Positions 28,814 through 32,127 of a DNA stretch of 32,127 nt are shown here, piece after piece. The stretch lies in the NCBI GenBank assembly GCA_900549755.1, contig URPQ01000015.1:1-32127 (forward strand). The letters run 5' to 3'. Numbering within the stretch: position 1 is the stretch's first letter; the number at the start of each line of letters is the position of its first letter. Origin of the DNA: an uncultured Oscillospiraceae bacterium. GTDB taxonomy: Bacteria > Bacillota > Clostridia > Oscillospirales > Acutalibacteraceae. The translations under genes and the position numbers were made by a program. Under the pieces are notes generated by a model that did not search any database, was not told the DNA's origin, and worked only from the letters and a program-made list of their open reading frames with translations.

Positions 28814-31800
28814 TATTCAGCGTCCTCCTTTTTCTTCTTCATAGCATAAGCGATATACCCACCGCCGCAGGCGGCAAAGCCTAGCATGCCGATAGCGGTC
28901 AGCCACTTCCAGAGTGCGGGATTGCTGTCGTCGCCTGTTTTCGGGGTATCGCGCAGCTCGTTGTGCATTTCTACCTTTGTAACAGCGCCCTCAAACACGC
29001 TCGCCGTCTTGTCCGCGGGGAGAATATAGGCGACAGAAGCGCCGTCCGATACCTCGCTTACGGTGTAGTCGCCAATGCGGAGATTTTCAATGAGAATTTC
29101 GCCGTTTTTGTCGGTGGTAAAGACTTCGGAATACCCATTAGGCCCGGTCACACGGAACGAAAAGCCCTCAATCTTTCCGTCAGAAGATGTCTTGATGATT
29201 TTGAGCGATCCCACCTTTGCCGTGTTGACAAAGCCTTTGCCCGCCTCGTTTTCCACGGTGACGGTCTTGCCGTTTTCGGTGATTTCAAAATAATAGGCGT
29301 TTTCGTCGAGATAGAAACCCTCCGGCGCTTTCTGCTCCTTTACAAAATATCCGCCGTAAACAAGATCGGACATTTCATAAACGCCCACGCTTGTTTCGGT
29401 GAGCGTACCGAGCAATTCATCGTCGGCGTCAAGCGCCTTGTTCCCGTTGCTGTCACGGTAAACAAAAAATTCTGCGCCTATCAGCTTGTTGTCGGGATAA
29501 TCCTTATCAACCTTTGTGATTTGCACCGTACCACGGATTAGCGTATTTTTAATCTCAACCTCTATTACTGCGCCGTCCTCATTGACGGTTACAGCAAATG
29601 CTCCCTCGGACAGCACAAAGCCGGTCGGCGCTTCGATCTCACGGACGATCCAGTTCCCATAAGGCACATTGGCAAAAGAAAAACTGCCGTCCTCTGCGGA
29701 GGTGGCAGTCAGAATAGCGGTATCGGTTGTAAATTCTTCGGTATCAGGCTTAAACAGACCGATCACTGCGCCGCCAAGCGCATTTCCGTCCTCGTTCTTT
29801 TTCAGTCCGTGGATTTCGCCGTAAATCAGGTCGTTGCCGATGGGCTTGCCGTCGTTTGCCTTGATTTCCACAAGGGCGGTTTCCTGTCCGGCGTACTCAA
29901 AGACAATCGTGTACTTTTCGTCGGAGAGGATATAATGCTCGTCGGTGGAAAGTTCTTTGAGATAGAAGCTGCCAAGCGGCAAATCAGTCTTGCAGTCGGC
30001 GTGTCCGTTTTCGTCAACGGAAAGGATTTCAAGCAATCCGTCTGCAGGAATAACAGAGCCGTCCGCTGCGGTCAAATCCTCGGCAGCGAACAAGCCAAAG
30101 GTTACGGCAGACATTTCACCGTTTGCACCGATTCCGAACTGCTTGTTCTGTTCTAAAATCTTGTCAAGAGAAACAGCGGCTTTCTGTCGCTCGTTGTAGA
30201 AGCCGGCAGAGGTTTCGGTGATCTCGATTTCCTGTCCCGCATACACAAGCTCTGCGGTGCGGATTTCGGGATTCAGAATCATGCCGTAGGGTGCTGTGAT
30301 TTCCCTGATCTCATATTTTCCAAGATACAGCGGCTTACTCTCGGCAAACCCTGTTTCGTCGGTCGTTACGGTATCAACCACTTCTCCGGCAGAAGTGCGC
30401 AGCGTGCCATCCGGCGTGATGATGTCCTCGGCGGCGGTGATTTCATAGACCGCGCCCGGCAAGCCCCGAACGGAGAAAACAGGCTGATACAGTCCGTCCG
30501 CTTCGATGACGGAGGAAAAGACCTCTCCGGATTTGCTGATCCTGATAACGCCTTTCTGCGCCATGTTCGGCTTGACAACCTCGATCACGGCAACGCCGCC
30601 CTCGTCGGTAGAGGCGTCCTGCACAACATCAAAATACATGGGATCGCTGTTGAGCGTGTAACCGTAGGGGGCAAATATTTCGACCAGCGAGTACCCCGAA
30701 CCGTACTCAATCTTTTCGGGGGTAATCAAATATCCTTCGTCGTTGGTGTAGAATGTGTCGATGGTAACGGGGGTCGGATAGGTGAAAGACTGCGTAATCA
30801 GGCTGCCGTCCGGGCGGTAAAGCTGAAAGCCTGCGCCTGCATAGGGAATCGTTTTACCTGTTTCCGCGTCCACCTTGACGATCTTGATATACGATTCAAA
30901 GTTTACGTTGTTAGCAAGGTAGCGGTAGGTTTGCCTATTCTTTGCGATATACACATCAAAATCAGGCAGCAGCTCTCGACCGTCCCAGCCTTTGACCTGA
31001 TGAACAGTGTAAATGCCGTAGGGCAGGTCTTTTGTTTCAGCAAAGCCGTTTTCGTCGCAGGTGAGAATATCGCGCTCGGTATCTTTGGTAGCGGCATAGC
31101 TGCCTGCGGATTTCAAGAATACCTCAAATTTCGCACCCACTTCCGGGGTTTCAAGCTGCGTTTCGCCGTCGTCGGTATGCTTAATCAAAGCAATTTTGCC
31201 CTTAATAACCTGTTCGGTCACATCGTTTGCGGTGGAATTGTATTCCACGGTGTAGTTTTTGGCCTCCGCGCCGATATGGTGTGAGGATTCATCCAGCAAA
31301 TAGCCCTCGCTTGGTGTGATCTCGCGCACGGATCAGTCATCGCCGCAGACATAGTATTTTGTGGTGAATTGCCCGTTTGCGTCGGTGGTGTAACGGTCGA
31401 TAAGCTGTTCGCCTTTGTAGATACCGTAAACCGCGCCGCCGAGAGAAGCGTCGCCCTGCGGCGTTCCCGTTTCGCTGTCGCTCTTGGTAACGGTGACATT
31501 CCATTTTTTCAAAATGTTTGTAAAGCTCTTGCTTGTTACCTTGTTCCATTCAATCGCCGCCGTCTGATTTTCAGGAACGACATAGCGGATGGCGGTCTCG
31601 ACTTCCTCCAGCGTGTAGCCTGTGCCGATCAGAACATCACGGAAATGCGCCTTACCTGTGCTGTCGGTAACGGCGTATTCGTCCACCGCAAGCCCCGAAA
31701 GCGAAGTGCCGAACAAATGAAATTTTACGCCCTCATTTAGTCCGTCCTCCGAGGTTTTGGTGACGGTGAGATCGCCGCGCTTCAGAACATTGCTGAAATT

Positions 31801-32127
31801 CACGGTAGCGACCTGACCGCTGACAACGGTAACGCGGCGAACCTCCTGCGGCTCGTATTTGTCATACGCCTGCTCGATCACGGTGTAAACGCCGGGAGTG
31901 AGATTATCAATCTGAATAACACCGCCTTCGCCTGTCTGAACGGTTTTATTCACGCCGTTTCCTGTAATGGTAAAAGAAATGCCCTCAACCTTGCCGTCCT
32001 CGCTGGTTTTGACGATCTTGGTGCTGCCGTAGGACACTTTCAGGTTAAGATAGGCTTTGACGGGATCGCTGATCGTGGCACTGTAAGTGACCACATCCTG
32101 CATCGTACCGTCAGGGCCGTAATGCCC
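28813..32127 (-). pseudogene. CnaB-repeat (SpaA-like) cell-wall adhesin, split by an in-frame TGA; N-terminus beyond window
   Basis: One reading frame runs from the right edge to 28813, apart from TGA at 31335-31333. Across that stop the sequence reads YYVCGDD-stop-SVREITPSEGYLLDE, where CnaB repeats normally have a Trp (GDDW), so a single TGG-to-TGA change breaks the gene. At least ten CnaB/prealbumin-like repeats are visible, each starting with a strand such as STKIVKTSEDGK, DLTVTKTSEDGL, YIKIVKVDAETGK, TVQITKVDKDY or SLKIIKTSSDGK and ending with a GxYxVxE motif. The C-terminus has TPKTG, a membrane helix (WLTAIGMLGFAACGGGYIAYAM) and KKKK, a sortase signal. Full-length it would be a long isopeptide-stabilised surface stalk, anchored by the sortase at 10139. 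The 3' part (28813-31329) could be remade from a GTG only without a signal peptide. Confidence 0.85.

Noticed and set aside
28813..32127. TGA as Trp (alternative genetic code) to explain the adhesin stop
   Set aside because: Many genes here end at TGA in ATGA overlaps and use TGG for Trp, and the other broken gene has TAG, so recoding does not fit.
1..32127. tRNA, rRNA, insertion sequences, integrase or att sites
   Set aside because: None recognised by reading both strands; the element ends must lie outside the window.

Overview
This window is most of an integrative and conjugative element (ICE) of the Tn1549/Tn916-like kind found in Clostridia. Almost every gene lies on the minus strand, and many are stitched together by ATGA or TAATG start/stop overlaps. 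Good Shine-Dalgarno (SD) sites, some TTG/GTG starts, a Gram-positive PrgI/VirB4/VirD4 secretion system, a sortase and LPXTG-like and CnaB surface proteins point to a Firmicute, probably a gut Clostridium relative (Oscillospiraceae or Lachnospiraceae). The species cannot be fixed from sequence alone. No integrase, excisionase or att site is visible, so both element ends lie outside the window.

Reading in the direction of transcription (right to left), the order is as follows. (a) 32127-28724: a very large CnaB-repeat surface adhesin, split by an in-frame TGA, then a 29-aa membrane peptide and a terminator. (b) 28658-23739: entry and housekeeping genes. These are a winged-helix protein, two unrecognised proteins, ArdA antirestriction protein, a DUF6664-like protein with its own sigma-A promoter, a DUF3991/Toprim protein, an XRE-DpnD/PcfM fusion and a DUF3846 protein. 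(c) 23738-23571: a hairpin-rich non-coding stretch that is my candidate oriT. (d) 23550-20309: DUF3789, C5-cytosine methyltransferase, MobC and MOB-P relaxase. (e) 20325-10139: PcfB, ArdC/LtrC-like protein, a small ORF, VirD4 coupling protein, Maff2/VirB2-like pilin, a small ORF, MT-A70 methyltransferase, TrbL/VirB6, DUF3560, PrgI (broken by an in-frame TAG), VirB4 and sortase B. (f) 10149-7685: a PAPS-reductase-fold protein and the CHAP-domain cell-wall hydrolase of the transfer machine.

Between 7450 and about 2475 sits a more AT-rich cargo module. It holds an ECF sigma factor, a membrane-anchored putative anti-sigma factor, a lipoprotein, an ABC ATPase, an FtsX-type permease and a Cys-rich KTR protein. 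The sigma gene and the lipoprotein-ABC operon are both preceded by the same bipartite motif (TGCATCCGA, then GTGTT starting 22 bases after its first base). The module therefore looks like a self-contained, autoregulated envelope-stress or antimicrobial-peptide-response cassette.

The left 2.1 kb holds an XRE regulator (the only convincing plus-strand gene), a Tn916 Orf7-like sigma factor, several strong inverted repeats, a 57-aa ORF and a MazF/PemK toxin that runs off the left edge.

The most notable observations are: two TGG-to-stop changes in otherwise intact genes (prgI and the adhesin); the shared ECF promoter motif; the candidate oriT; a recurring C-terminal Glu-Arg ending on about eight ICE proteins; and a hairpin that overlaps the SD of the Orf7-like sigma gene.
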